From: Salinivirgaceae bacterium
GTDB taxonomy: Bacteria > Bacteroidota > Bacteroidia > Bacteroidales > SZUA-534
Assembly (NCBI GenBank): GCA_024405635.1
Contig: JAKSOL010000004.1
Span: 86,919 to 150,918 of the forward strand
Direction of reading: 5' to 3'
DNA: 64,000 nt
This document shows positions 1 to 9,369 of this stretch, one piece after another; the first letter of the stretch is position 1, and the number at the start of each line of letters is the position of its first letter. The notes under the pieces are model-generated. The model worked only from the letters and a program-made list of their open reading frames with translations, was not told where the DNA came from and did no database searches. The position numbers were made by a program, and so were the translations under genes.

Positions 1-350
1 TTGTAACTTATTGTGTATATGCACACATCGATGCTGCGGTGTGCGTGCCTAATCAAATCAAGAATGGTTGTGGGAATGTCGTCGCTTGGGCTAAAGTAAG
101 CGTGGTGAAAACGAAAAGTGTAGCGGTCAATGGTGTCGAAACAGTTTTCGAGCCATATAAGTGTGTCAAGCTCGGGGCGGCGAACCGACAACCGATGCGC
201 ATAATTAAACAGCAGTTTCTTCATGTCGCCGCGGCCCACTCGGTCTATTTGGTTTATCTTGTCAATAATCTCTTGCGGTATTTGATCTTGAAACCGTTCG
301 CCAATGTGCTTCACAAAGTATTCGGCTATTTCGTATTTCACTTTATTCAT
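1..350 (-). CDS. phospholipase D-like domain protein, 3' end cut off by window
   Basis: The minus-strand frame is open from ATG at 350 to the window edge, giving 116 residues with no stop. Residues 1-75 are a helical, charged N-terminal region. From about residue 85 the sequence reads HAYFSPSDDIPTTILDLIR and then SIDVCIYTIS, which is the opening strand-helix-strand of a PLD-superfamily (PLDc_2, Nuc-type) domain. The catalytic HxKxxxxD motif would lie beyond the edge and cannot be seen. Members are endonucleases or phospholipid transferases; with no transmembrane segment in the visible part, a Nuc-like nuclease or hydrolase is the better guess. It is divergent from the adhesin gene to its right. 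The family call rests on one motif region, so the exact activity is open. Confidence 0.6.
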   Translation of the reverse strand, partial: MNKVKYEIAEYFVKHIGERFQDQIPQEIIDKINQIDRVGRGDMKKLLFNYAHRLSVRRPELDTLIWLENCFDTIDRYTFRFHHAYFSPSDDIPTTILDLIRHAHRSIDVCIYTISY

Positions 351-699
351 TCCTGCTGAAATTTGCCGTAAGATAAGGCTTTAACGTAATATGAAGTGAT
401 GCTTTGTGGCGATTTTTATAAAAATGTAGGTTTATGTATCGGCCATTTGCATCAAAATATATTGCCTACTTGCTATAACACTAATAGTAGTGTGCCTTTT
501 GTGCAGTTTTGGATCTTTGCAATCGGTTGTAAATGAGTGCGTAAATGCCAATATGTGGCACTTTATTAACATGTTTATTAACCGTTCGCGTGGCAAATGT
601 TGCATCTTATATAGTTTCAATGTGCACTGGTGTAAAAAAAAATACAGTTGGCATTTAACTATATACGTTTGTGCACTAGAATCAAAAAACCATACTCAA
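351..699. other. divergent intergenic region between the PLD-like gene and the adhesin
   Basis: 349 bases without a convincing gene. A minus-strand 62-codon frame here has no recognisable content. The only regulatory signal I can support is a -7-like element close to the adhesin start. I see no repeats or strong hairpin. Confidence 0.4.
664..671 (+). promoter_or_regulatory. candidate -7 element of adhesin gene
   Basis: TACGTTTG matches the Bacteroidota -7 consensus TAnnTTTG. It lies 28 bases before the ATG at 700, leaving a leader of about 20 bases. No TTG at the proper -33 distance was found, so support is weak. Confidence 0.35.
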
Positions 700-3600
700 A
701 TGAATTTGAAAAACAAACTGGTATTTGCGTTGATGCTGTGTGCATCGGCAGTATTTGCACAGGTTGAAGAAAGTAGTACCGATTTTGGTGAGGGTATTGC
801 TTACGACTACGATTATTATAGCAATGGAGAAGAGGCTGGTGGAGTTTATTTTAAACTCGATGCTTCAACATTACAGGCTACAGTTGTTGCTGGTCCGTTC
901 CAATATCGTGGCGATGTTGTAATTCCTGCAACTGTTACGGTTGATGGAAAAACCTACGCTGTTACTACTATTGGTAAAATGGCGTTTTGTAACTGCTTGG
1001 AATTGAATTCAGTTAAGTTGGGCGACAATGTTGAAACCATTAAAACACAGGCTTTTTACATTGCCGACAATGCTACAAGTGGTTCAGCTCGTCCGTTTTT
1101 TATGGACCTCGATGCTCCAAAACTTAAAACTCTTGAGTCTAACTGCTTTTATTCAACTTATGTTATTGGTAATACCGACATTAACGGCAACGCTGTAACA
1201 AGCAATACCGCTACCAATTCAGTAATTAAAATTGGTAAAAACGTACAGACTATTGGTAGTGGTATTTGGCAATGGGGCGGCGGCAACTATGCGCAAAAAT
1301 TTGTGGTTGACCCCGAAAACCAATACTACTGCACCGACGAGTATGGCATTCTATATAGCAAAGACAAAAAAACATTGGTAATTGCTCCACGCTATTTGAA
1401 ACTAGCAATGGGCAACCCAACAACCTTTGAATATAACATTCCCGAAACCGTGACATTGGTTCACAGTTTTGCTTTTTATTTTGTATCAACCAACAACTGG
1501 CTTAGTCTTACTGGTCTCGATGGCATTTCATCAATAACCAGTTGTACAGTTGGTAGCGCAATTAAGTCGCTCAACATTGGTCGCAATGTTAAAACAGTAA
1601 ACATTGGTGGTATTATGTATTCAGGCTATACCGATTACACAGTATCGGAAGGTAGCCCATATTTCACTGTTATTGACCACGTGCTTTACAAGTTGAACAG
1701 CAGCGGTCAACCATCGGAACTTGTTCATGTATCGCGCGCAAGCCGCAGCGACACTGTTCGCCTTCCTGCAACTGTTACATCAATCGGAACGTATGCTTTT
1801 TACAGCAACCAATATGTTAAAGGAATTGACTGCTCAAAAGCAACAAACCTAACCTCCATTGCCGAAACTGCAGCTCATGGCGCAAAATTTGAGATTGAGT
1901 ATTCTAATCTTCCTCCGGGCGACAATTCGCCTATTTATGTTGACCAATACGGTATTCAATATTCAAAAGACCGAAAGAAAATGTTGCTTTGGAGTTCAAA
2001 CGTCAAAGCCGATACTGTTATTCTGCCTGTTGAATTAACAACAATTTCGGTTTCGGCATTGCGCGAAAACAATTACATTCAGCACATTGTGATGGGAAAG
2101 AATGTGAGCAGCATTGCCGACCAAACATTTAATCATCGCTTTGCCAATCTTAAGAGTTTTAGTGTTGATCCAAATAACAAAAACTTTAAAAACGACGAAA
2201 GCGGTGCTCTTTACTCAAAAGATGGCAAAAAACTTCGTTGTTTCCCTCGTGGCAACGATAGCTTAACTTACAAGGTACTACAAGGCACTACCGAGTTGCC
2301 TCGTTATAAAGTTTTTTCGGGTAACAAAAACTTGCAGATTATTGACCTTGGTAACACAATGACCAAAGTTGATGAGCAAACCATTACCGATATACCAAAC
2401 TTGAGTCTTATTCGTGTGGGAACTAAAAACCCACCTCACGCATATCTAAGCTCGTTCTCTTCAAACATGTATGGACGTGTGCGTTTGTATGTGCCAAAAG
2501 AATTTGAGAGATACTACGAAACTGCATCAATTTGGAACAAGTTTGTGATTATTAAAGACTTGGCAGAGTATGAAAAAGACGTTGAAACTCTTGAAATTGA
2601 AGTTCCTGTTGAAATTTACGAGGAGAATATTGACGACAACGACTATACTTTTGCATCAACCAAAAACGGTTACAAAGTAGTCTTTAGAGAGTGGACTAAC
2701 TACGACATGGAAACCTACAAAGAGGGTTTCACTATTAAACGTCCAATACAGCAAAAACAAATCAACCGCGGCGGTCAAGCTATATCGATTTATGCAATCC
2801 GTAATCGTTACAATGTATCGTGGAAGGTTGGCGACACCGAAGTTTCTTCAGCTTCGTTAAAATATGGTGCGCAAATTTATCCTCCTGTTGATCCTGCTGC
2901 TCCAGTTGACTACAAATTCATTGGTTGGAGCACCAATGCTTCGGCTACATCGGCAATAAACTTTAGCGATGTTTACACCGTGCCAGCAAACAACATTACT
3001 TTCTATGCAATTTTTGTAAAGAAAGATGCTGCAAACTACACAGTGAACCACTACAAACAAGACCTTGGAGCCAAAACATACACTTTGGTTAGCACACAAA
3101 CAGGTTCCGATATTCAAGACCGTAACACCAATGCCGTTGCCGAGTCGTATGAAGGATTTACCGTTGTACCATTTAGCCAAAAGGTTATTGCAGGCGATGG
3201 CTCAACTGTGGTGAATATTTATTACAACCGCAACAGTTACAGCCTAGGTTGGAATTTTGCCGACGGAACACCTTCTGATCAAAACTACACCAAATCGGGT
3301 AGTGTACAATATGGCGCAGCTCTTGTTGCTCCAACTCTTTTGCGAACCGGCTACGACATGGCTTGGGAAACAACTATTCCAAGCACAATGCCTGCTCAAG
3401 ATGTTACTTACACAGCAGTTTGGACAGCAAAAGAATATCCAATTAAATGGATGATGAACGACGGCACCGATGTTGTTTACTCATCGGGCAATGTGAATTA
3501 TGGTACCGACATTGTTGCTCCTGCAGTTAATCCATCGCGTGTGGGTTACACTTTTGAAGGTTGGAGCGATTCGGAAAATGGTGCTGTTATTGCAAATCTT

Positions 3601-6600
3601 GGTAAAATGAACACTACAAGCCAAGTAACTTACTACGCAGTGTGGACAATAAAACAATACACCGCAACTTGGCATCTTAACAATGGTAGTGGCACTGATC
3701 AAACAACCACCATTACTTATGGTCAGCCAATAAGCCCAATTGCCAATCCAACTGCTCCAGCCGATTACGACTTTGTAGGTTGGAACACCAACGCATCGGC
3801 AACTTCGGCCATTACATTTGACAATAATTACACAGCACCTGCTTCAAATGTCGATTTTTACGCCATTTATGCAATGAAAGGTGCTGCACAATACACTGTT
3901 AATCATTACAAACAAGACCTTGGCGCAACAACCTATACTTTGGCAAACTCGCAAACAGGTTCCGATATTCAAGACCGTTTGACAAATGCAGTGGCCGAAT
4001 CGTACGAGGGTTTTGCAGTTCAACCATTTGACCAAAAAACCATTACAGCCGATGGCAAAACAGTAGTTGACATTTACTACAATCGCATTAGCTACAACCT
4101 AACTTGGGATTTTGCTGGTGGCACTTCAACCAACAACAACTACACCCAAGCAGGTGCTGTGCAATATGGCGCAACCATTGTTGCACCAACCCTAAGCCGC
4201 ACAGGTTACGAAATGAGTTGGGCTACTCCTATTGCTAGTACCATGCCAGCCGAAAATGTTACATACACAGCAAGCTGGAATGCTAATAGCTACACCATTA
4301 GTTGGTTGATGAACGACGGAACAAACGATGCGTTTACTTCAACCTCAGTTAAATTTGACAACGATATTACTGCTCCAGCAACAACTCCAACTCGCACTGG
4401 ATACAACTTCAATGGTTGGGCTTCGTCTTCAAACGGCGCAGTGATTTCCAACTTTGGCAAACTTGCCACCACAAACGCAGTTTCGTACTACGCAGTGTGG
4501 TCAGCTAAACAATTTACTGCAACTTGGCACAAAAACGACGGCTCAAATGCTACTTCAACCACAAGCATAGTATTTGGACAAACTGTTGAGCCAATTGCCA
4601 ATCCAACTGCACCAACCGACTATCGTTTTGTAGGTTGGGGAACTTCAGCCGATGCAACTATTGCTATAAACTTTAACAATTACACAGCATCAACCGACGT
4701 CGATTTCTATGCTATTTATGCAATGAAAGATGCTGCACAATACACAGTTAACCATTATCAGCAAGACCTTGGCAAAACAACATACACTTTGCACCGCACT
4801 CAAACTGGTTCCGATATTCAAGACCGTTTGACCAACGCTGTTGCAGAGTCGTACGATGGCTTTGCAGTTCAACCGTTTAGTCAAAAAACTATTGCAGGCG
4901 ATGGTTCAACTGTGGTTGACATTTACTACAACCGCATTAGTTACAACTTGGCTTGGGAGTTTGCAGGTGGAACACCAACAAACAACAAATATACTCAAGC
5001 GGGAAGCATTCAATATGGTGCTGTAATTACCGCTCCAACTCTAAAACGCACAGGCTATTCTATGGTTTGGAACAATCCTATTGCTGCAACTATGCCTGCT
5101 GCCGATGTAACATACACTGCCGAGTGGAGTGCAAACGAGTATTCGGTTAAATGGATGATGAACGATGGAACAAACGATGTTCACACTACATCGTATGTTT
5201 TGTTTAACGACAACATTGTGGTTCCTTCGGGTATCCCAAGTCGCGATGGTTATACTCACGCTGGTTGGAGCGATAGCAAAACAGGCTCTGCTCTTACCGA
5301 TTTTGGTAAACTAACAACTGCTGCCGACAAATCGTTTTATGCCGTTTGGGCTCCAAACCAATACACCGCAACTTGGCATTTGAATAATGGTTCTGACGAA
5401 ACACAAACTAGTACAATAGTTTATGGTCAGCCAATTAGCCCTATTGCTAATCCAGCTGCGCCAACCGACTATGTTTTTGTAGGTTGGAATACCACCGCAT
5501 CGGCTACAACAGCCATCACATTTAACGAGAGTTATGTTGCTCCTGCTTCAAACGTCGATTTTTACGCCGTTTATGCAATGAAAGGATCAGCGCAATACAC
5601 AATTAACCATTATAAACAAGATTTAGGAGCCGATACCTACACCTTGGTAAGCACCGAAAAAGGTTCCGACATTCAAGACCGTTTGACAAGTGCACAAGCC
5701 GAATCGTTTGAAGGATTTGCAGCTCAAGACTTCGATCAACAACTAATTGCTGGCGACGGAACTACAGTGGTTAATATTTACTACAATCGTATAAACTACA
5801 GCTTGACTTGGGATTTTGCCAATGGCACTCCAGTTGATGACAATTACACCAAATCGGGCAATGTGCAATATGGTGCAGCCATTGTTGCTCCAACACTAAA
5901 CCGCGTAGGTTATTCAATGGAATGGGATTCCCCAATTGCCGAAACAATGCCATCAAGCGATGTTTACTACACTGCACAATGGACAGCTAATAACTACTCT
6001 GTCGATTGGATGTATAACGATGGAACTAGCCAACTATTCACAACAACAAATGTTGACTTTGACGAAAACATTGTAGCTCCAACCGAACAACCAAGCCGCT
6101 TGGGTTACACTTTTGCTGGTTGGTCAAACACTCAAGACGGCGAGGCTGTAACCGACTTCGGAAAACTTACAACAACCAATCAAGTGTCGTTATATGCTAC
6201 TTGGACAGCCAATAGCTACACCGCAACTTGGTTCAATAACGATGGTACCGATGACCAAACAACCACTCAAGTTGAATTTGGCCAATCTATTGTTGAGGTT
6301 GCTTCTCCTTCTCGCGAGGGTTACACCTTTGCAGGCTGGGGCGATGCAGCTAATGCTGAAACTGCCATTTCTGACTTTGGTACAATGACAGTTGACGGTG
6401 CCGAATTCTTCGCTTTGTGGACAGCAAACAACTACGAAGCAAACTGGTACAACAACGATGGAACCGACAATAAAACAACCACTCAAGTGGCATACGGACA
6501 ACCAATTGAGCCAATTGCCGACTTGGAGCGCGAGGGATTCGCATTTATTGGCTGGGGACACGAACTTACTAGCGTAAGCAGCACTATTGTAACCGATTTC

Positions 6601-8328
6601 GGTACAATGACTACCAACGGCGCTGATTTCTATGCAGTTTGGGAAAAGAACATTTACACCATCTCATGGTTTATAAACGATGCAGCCGGCTCAATGGTCG
6701 AAAGCAAAGCAAGTTTCAACGACGAAATAGTAGCGCCTATCACACCAATGATTACAGGATTTGCCTTTAATGGTTGGAGCAAGAGCGTAAGCGGAACAGT
6801 GGTTGATCTTTCGCAAGAGCGCATGCCAAGCCACAACGTGTCGTACTATGCAAGTTGGACTCCATGCAACTACACCATTAATTGGTACAACAACGATGGA
6901 ACCGACGATGTTCTAATCACCGAATTTGAATTTGGTCAACAAATTATAGCTCCTGAAAGCCCTACTCGCAAAGGTTACTTGTTCGCCGGTTGGGGAACCT
7001 CTGCCGATGCAGTTGAACCTCTTGCCGATTTGGGTACAGTAACCGTAAATGGTGCCGATTTTTATGCCATCTGGACTGCAAATAGCTTTGCTGCAGTTTG
7101 GAACCTTAACAATGGTACCGACAGTTGCATAGTCAATACCGTAAACTTTGGCGATATTATTGTTGCTCCTGCTAATCCAATCCGCACAGGCTACAATTTT
7201 GTTGGTTGGGGCATATCTGCCGATGATTCTGAGCCACTTGCAAACTTTGGTACAATGACAACCAACGGTGCAACATTCTACGGCATTTGGACCAAAAACT
7301 CATACAATGTCGAATGGATGTTTAACGACGGAACCGACAATAAACTACAAACCGCAGTTGCATTTGGCGACAAAATTATAGCACCAGCTAATCCTTCGCG
7401 CGACAATTACGTGTTTGCCGGTTGGAGCAACAGCGCTAATGGCAATGTGATAACCGACTTTGGAACAATGCAAGCCGACCACTTAACATTCTACGCTAAA
7501 TGGACCTTTGCTAACTCCGACTTTGACGACGACGGCATTTGCGACCTAAACTGCGATATTGATGGTGACGGTATTCCTGACCTTAACATCGATACCGACG
7601 GCGACGGAAAAGCCGACAAAAACATTGTCGATATTAAAGAATTGCTAACCTTCGACGTGGTTGACTATTTCACAACCTGCGAGTTTGAAGATGATATTGA
7701 ATTGACTCCAGTAAGCGATTCAAAATACATGAACTACGTTGATTACACCTTCTCAATTGGCGATGCAAATTGTAGTGCAAATGGTACAAGCATCAGTTTG
7801 CCAAGCGATGCAAACATTAACGACACCGTTACCATTACTTCGCAAATTGGTACCAGCCACTTGAGCAAACAAGTTGCTTACTCAATCAAACAACGCATTA
7901 TAGCTACCATGTGGGACGATGTTGTAAGCGTAATCAACACTAACCATCAGTTTAACTCATACGTTTGGATGCACAATGGTAAAGAGGTTGGCACCAAACC
8001 GTTCTATCAAGAAGTGGGCGGTATAACCGGTCAATATTCGCTTGTGGCAACCAAAACCGATGGCAGCGTAGTTTACTCGTGCGACGAAAACTTTGGCTCA
8101 GCTCAACAACTAGTTGCTTATCCAAACCCTGTTGTCGATGTAGTTACCATTGCTGGTGGAACTTGGCATAGCGACCAAATAATTAAAGTGTACAGCGCTA
8201 GCGGTGAGTTGGTTCTTGAACAACAAGCAACCGATGGTGAAGAACAAAAAATCGACCTATCGTCGTTGCCTCAAGGATCGTACTTAATAATGATTGGAAA
8301 CAAATCGGTTAACGTTGTAAAACAATAA
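700..8328 (+). CDS. giant T9SS-secreted modular surface adhesin (BspA-type LRR plus InlB/Flg_new repeats)
   Basis: 2542 residues. I start at ATG 700 because it begins a clean Sec signal peptide (MNLKNKLVFALMLCASAVFA, cut before Q21); the frame is open upstream but with no leader-like sequence. Residues ~50-650 are BspA-type (LRR_5) leucine-rich repeats with spacers of the form LYSKDKKTL. Residues 704-2267 are Listeria/Bacteroides-type (Flg_new, InlB B-like) modules ending in FxGW...YAxW. Among them are four MucBP-like modules starting YTVNHYKQDLG. Residues ~2274-2307 are acidic DxDGDGxxD repeats resembling thrombospondin type 3 calcium sites. From ~2470 there is a T9SS type A sorting domain (AYPNPVVD ... 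GSYLIMIG). Role inferred: cell-surface anchored adhesin or matrix binder. The barrel gene 4 bases downstream is probably co-transcribed. Confidence 0.85.
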   Translation: MNLKNKLVFALMLCASAVFAQVEESSTDFGEGIAYDYDYYSNGEEAGGVYFKLDASTLQATVVAGPFQYRGDVVIPATVTVDGKTYAVTTIGKMAFCNCLELNSVKLGDNVETIKTQAFYIADNATSGSARPFFMDLDAPKLKTLESNCFYSTYVIGNTDINGNAVTSNTATNSVIKIGKNVQTIGSGIWQWGGGNYAQKFVVDPENQYYCTDEYGILYSKDKKTLVIAPRYLKLAMGNPTTFEYNIPETVTLVHSFAFYFVSTNNWLSLTGLDGISSITSCTVGSAIKSLNIGRNVKTVNIGGIMYSGYTDYTVSEGSPYFTVIDHVLYKLNSSGQPSELVHVSRASRSDTVRLPATVTSIGTYAFYSNQYVKGIDCSKATNLTSIAETAAHGAKFEIEYSNLPPGDNSPIYVDQYGIQYSKDRKKMLLWSSNVKADTVILPVELTTISVSALRENNYIQHIVMGKNVSSIADQTFNHRFANLKSFSVDPNNKNFKNDESGALYSKDGKKLRCFPRGNDSLTYKVLQGTTELPRYKVFSGNKNLQIIDLGNTMTKVDEQTITDIPNLSLIRVGTKNPPHAYLSSFSSNMYGRVRLYVPKEFERYYETASIWNKFVIIKDLAEYEKDVETLEIEVPVEIYEENIDDNDYTFASTKNGYKVVFREWTNYDMETYKEGFTIKRPIQQKQINRGGQAISIYAIRNRYNVSWKVGDTEVSSASLKYGAQIYPPVDPAAPVDYKFIGWSTNASATSAINFSDVYTVPANNITFYAIFVKKDAANYTVNHYKQDLGAKTYTLVSTQTGSDIQDRNTNAVAESYEGFTVVPFSQKVIAGDGSTVVNIYYNRNSYSLGWNFADGTPSDQNYTKSGSVQYGAALVAPTLLRTGYDMAWETTIPSTMPAQDVTYTAVWTAKEYPIKWMMNDGTDVVYSSGNVNYGTDIVAPAVNPSRVGYTFEGWSDSENGAVIANLGKMNTTSQVTYYAVWTIKQYTATWHLNNGSGTDQTTTITYGQPISPIANPTAPADYDFVGWNTNASATSAITFDNNYTAPASNVDFYAIYAMKGAAQYTVNHYKQDLGATTYTLANSQTGSDIQDRLTNAVAESYEGFAVQPFDQKTITADGKTVVDIYYNRISYNLTWDFAGGTSTNNNYTQAGAVQYGATIVAPTLSRTGYEMSWATPIASTMPAENVTYTASWNANSYTISWLMNDGTNDAFTSTSVKFDNDITAPATTPTRTGYNFNGWASSSNGAVISNFGKLATTNAVSYYAVWSAKQFTATWHKNDGSNATSTTSIVFGQTVEPIANPTAPTDYRFVGWGTSADATIAINFNNYTASTDVDFYAIYAMKDAAQYTVNHYQQDLGKTTYTLHRTQTGSDIQDRLTNAVAESYDGFAVQPFSQKTIAGDGSTVVDIYYNRISYNLAWEFAGGTPTNNKYTQAGSIQYGAVITAPTLKRTGYSMVWNNPIAATMPAADVTYTAEWSANEYSVKWMMNDGTNDVHTTSYVLFNDNIVVPSGIPSRDGYTHAGWSDSKTGSALTDFGKLTTAADKSFYAVWAPNQYTATWHLNNGSDETQTSTIVYGQPISPIANPAAPTDYVFVGWNTTASATTAITFNESYVAPASNVDFYAVYAMKGSAQYTINHYKQDLGADTYTLVSTEKGSDIQDRLTSAQAESFEGFAAQDFDQQLIAGDGTTVVNIYYNRINYSLTWDFANGTPVDDNYTKSGNVQYGAAIVAPTLNRVGYSMEWDSPIAETMPSSDVYYTAQWTANNYSVDWMYNDGTSQLFTTTNVDFDENIVAPTEQPSRLGYTFAGWSNTQDGEAVTDFGKLTTTNQVSLYATWTANSYTATWFNNDGTDDQTTTQVEFGQSIVEVASPSREGYTFAGWGDAANAETAISDFGTMTVDGAEFFALWTANNYEANWYNNDGTDNKTTTQVAYGQPIEPIADLEREGFAFIGWGHELTSVSSTIVTDFGTMTTNGADFYAVWEKNIYTISWFINDAAGSMVESKASFNDEIVAPITPMITGFAFNGWSKSVSGTVVDLSQERMPSHNVSYYASWTPCNYTINWYNNDGTDDVLITEFEFGQQIIAPESPTRKGYLFAGWGTSADAVEPLADLGTVTVNGADFYAIWTANSFAAVWNLNNGTDSCIVNTVNFGDIIVAPANPIRTGYNFVGWGISADDSEPLANFGTMTTNGATFYGIWTKNSYNVEWMFNDGTDNKLQTAVAFGDKIIAPANPSRDNYVFAGWSNSANGNVITDFGTMQADHLTFYAKWTFANSDFDDDGICDLNCDIDGDGIPDLNIDTDGDGKADKNIVDIKELLTFDVVDYFTTCEFEDDIELTPVSDSKYMNYVDYTFSIGDANCSANGTSISLPSDANINDTVTITSQIGTSHLSKQVAYSIKQRIIATMWDDVVSVINTNHQFNSYVWMHNGKEVGTKPFYQEVGGITGQYSLVATKTDGSVVYSCDENFGSAQQLVAYPNPVVDVVTIAGGTWHSDQIIKVYSASGELVLEQQATDGEEQKIDLSSLPQGSYLIMIGNKSVNVVKQ
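2809..6216 (+). repeat. four tandem ~850 bp higher-order repeat units in the adhesin
   Basis: Units begin at 2809, 3658, 4513 and 5362 and are 849, 855, 849 and 855 bases long. Each encodes four modules in the same order: an FxGW module of the YTATWH type, a YTVNHY module, a Y-L-W-FAGGT module and a WMMNDGT module. Blocks such as GGTTCCGATATTCAAGACCG recur nearly unchanged at the DNA level in each unit, showing fairly recent duplication or gene conversion. Confidence 0.85.
6217..7503 (+). repeat. run of six single ~70-residue FxGW modules
   Basis: After the four compound units the protein continues with six single modules of about 70 residues (first words YTATWF, YEANWY, YTISWF, YTINWY, FAAVWN, YNVEWM), each ending in a YAxW-like motif. 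The YTVNHY module is absent here. Confidence 0.75.
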
Positions 8329-8332
8329 GACA

Positions 8333-9211
8333 ATGAAAATGAATAAGATTATACTTTCGGTTGCATTGTTTTTTATAGCAGCAACCATCAGTGCTCAAGA
8401 AAACCAATTGTTGCACGTCGATTTAGGAACCGGACTACACACCTTGCAAGGTAAAGCCGCCGATGGCGACCATGGTCCACAAATGGGCTACACCTTTAAT
8501 CTTGGTTATCGCTATTTTATCGATGCCAATTGGGGCGTTGGCGCTGGCTTAGGCTTATCGAGCTACGCGGGAAAAACAACATTTAACTTTGTTGAGCAAA
8601 GCGAGGCTTTTGACCCAAATGTATGGGTAGGTGGATCAAACTATTCGTTTAATACTTACTACAAAAACTTTGTTGAAAAACAGAGAGTTACTCAACTCGA
8701 AATTCCAATTGTTGCATACTACCGCATGCGCGACATTTCGCGTGGCTGGGACTTTGTAAGTAACATAGGCTTTAAGATAGGAGTGCCTGTTGTTAAAAAG
8801 TACAAACTTAAAGATGGAATGTACGAAACAAAAGGATATTACGATTCAGTTTTTGTAGAGCTCGACACATTGCCAAATCATGGTTTTTATGTGGTTGAGG
8901 CCAATAAACAGAAAATAAAGAGCCAATGCAAAAACTTTAGTCTATCCATTTGTGGCGAGGCTGGATTGCAACGTGTAATTAGCAAAGGAGTTTATGTTTA
9001 TGGTGGCGTTTATTTTAGCTACAGCTTGTTAAGCTTGGCACAAAACAACAACAAACCACTTGTGTCGCCCAATGGAACATACAACGGAACAATGGCATCA
9101 AACCAGTGCAGCCACGCCAACCCTTTGCAATTTGGCGTTAAAGCAAGCTTGTTGGTAAACTTTAACAAAGTGCGACAAATTTTGCACATACAAACTCGCA
9201 CAAAATTCTAA
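8333..9211 (+). CDS. outer-membrane beta-barrel protein, adhesin neighbour
   Basis: 292 residues with a signal peptide (MKMNKIILSVALFFIAATISAQ); ATG 8339 is an equally possible start. The mature part alternates aromatic and polar residues in strand-like blocks (GYTFNLGYRYFIDANWGVGAGLGLSSYAG near 50-80, VYVYGGVYFSYSLLSL near 220), as in OmpA/PorT-like Bacteroidota barrels. It starts 4 bases after the stop of the giant adhesin and is followed by a strong terminator, so the two form a two-gene operon. T9SS adhesins are often paired with a barrel of the PorP/SprF type; this one does not show an obvious PorP/SprF sequence, so a role as adhesin anchor or assembly partner is inference only. Confidence 0.7.
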   Translation: MKMNKIILSVALFFIAATISAQENQLLHVDLGTGLHTLQGKAADGDHGPQMGYTFNLGYRYFIDANWGVGAGLGLSSYAGKTTFNFVEQSEAFDPNVWVGGSNYSFNTYYKNFVEKQRVTQLEIPIVAYYRMRDISRGWDFVSNIGFKIGVPVVKKYKLKDGMYETKGYYDSVFVELDTLPNHGFYVVEANKQKIKSQCKNFSLSICGEAGLQRVISKGVYVYGGVYFSYSLLSLAQNNNKPLVSPNGTYNGTMASNQCSHANPLQFGVKASLLVNFNKVRQILHIQTRTKF

Positions 9212-9230
9212 ATAGTTTATCCAAACCATC

Positions 9231-9275
9231 AAAAAACGGGAATTTTCACCACTACTGAAGATTCCCGTTTTTTTT
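9231..9275 (+). terminator. intrinsic terminator of adhesin-barrel operon
   Basis: AACGGGAATTTTCA pairs with TGAAGATTCCCGTT (14 bp, one wobble) around a 7-base loop, followed by an uninterrupted T run. The A run on the left arm makes it potentially bidirectional. Confidence 0.85.
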
Positions 9276-9335
9276 GTGTCGAGCGCTAACCTTATCCTAT
9301 TGTTAAAATAGTAACTGCTTTTTGAAAGGAAAGCA

Positions 9336-9343
9336 TACCTTTG
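9336..9343 (+). promoter_or_regulatory. -7 element of the S46 peptidase gene
   Basis: TACCTTTG fits TAnnTTTG and lies 26 bases before the ATG at 9370. A TTTG at 9321-9324 is too close to be a normal -33 box. Confidence 0.4.
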
Positions 9344-9369
9344 TCATCAAAAGAAAAATTTAAAGAGTT

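Noticed and set aside
39..359. Plus-strand 106-codon frame
   Set aside because: It is the antisense shadow of the PLD-like gene; the protein has no recognisable features while the minus frame has a domain motif.
2809..6216. CRISPR or direct-repeat array
   Set aside because: The ~850-base repeats are fully coding, in frame and encode protein modules; there are no short repeat-spacer units.
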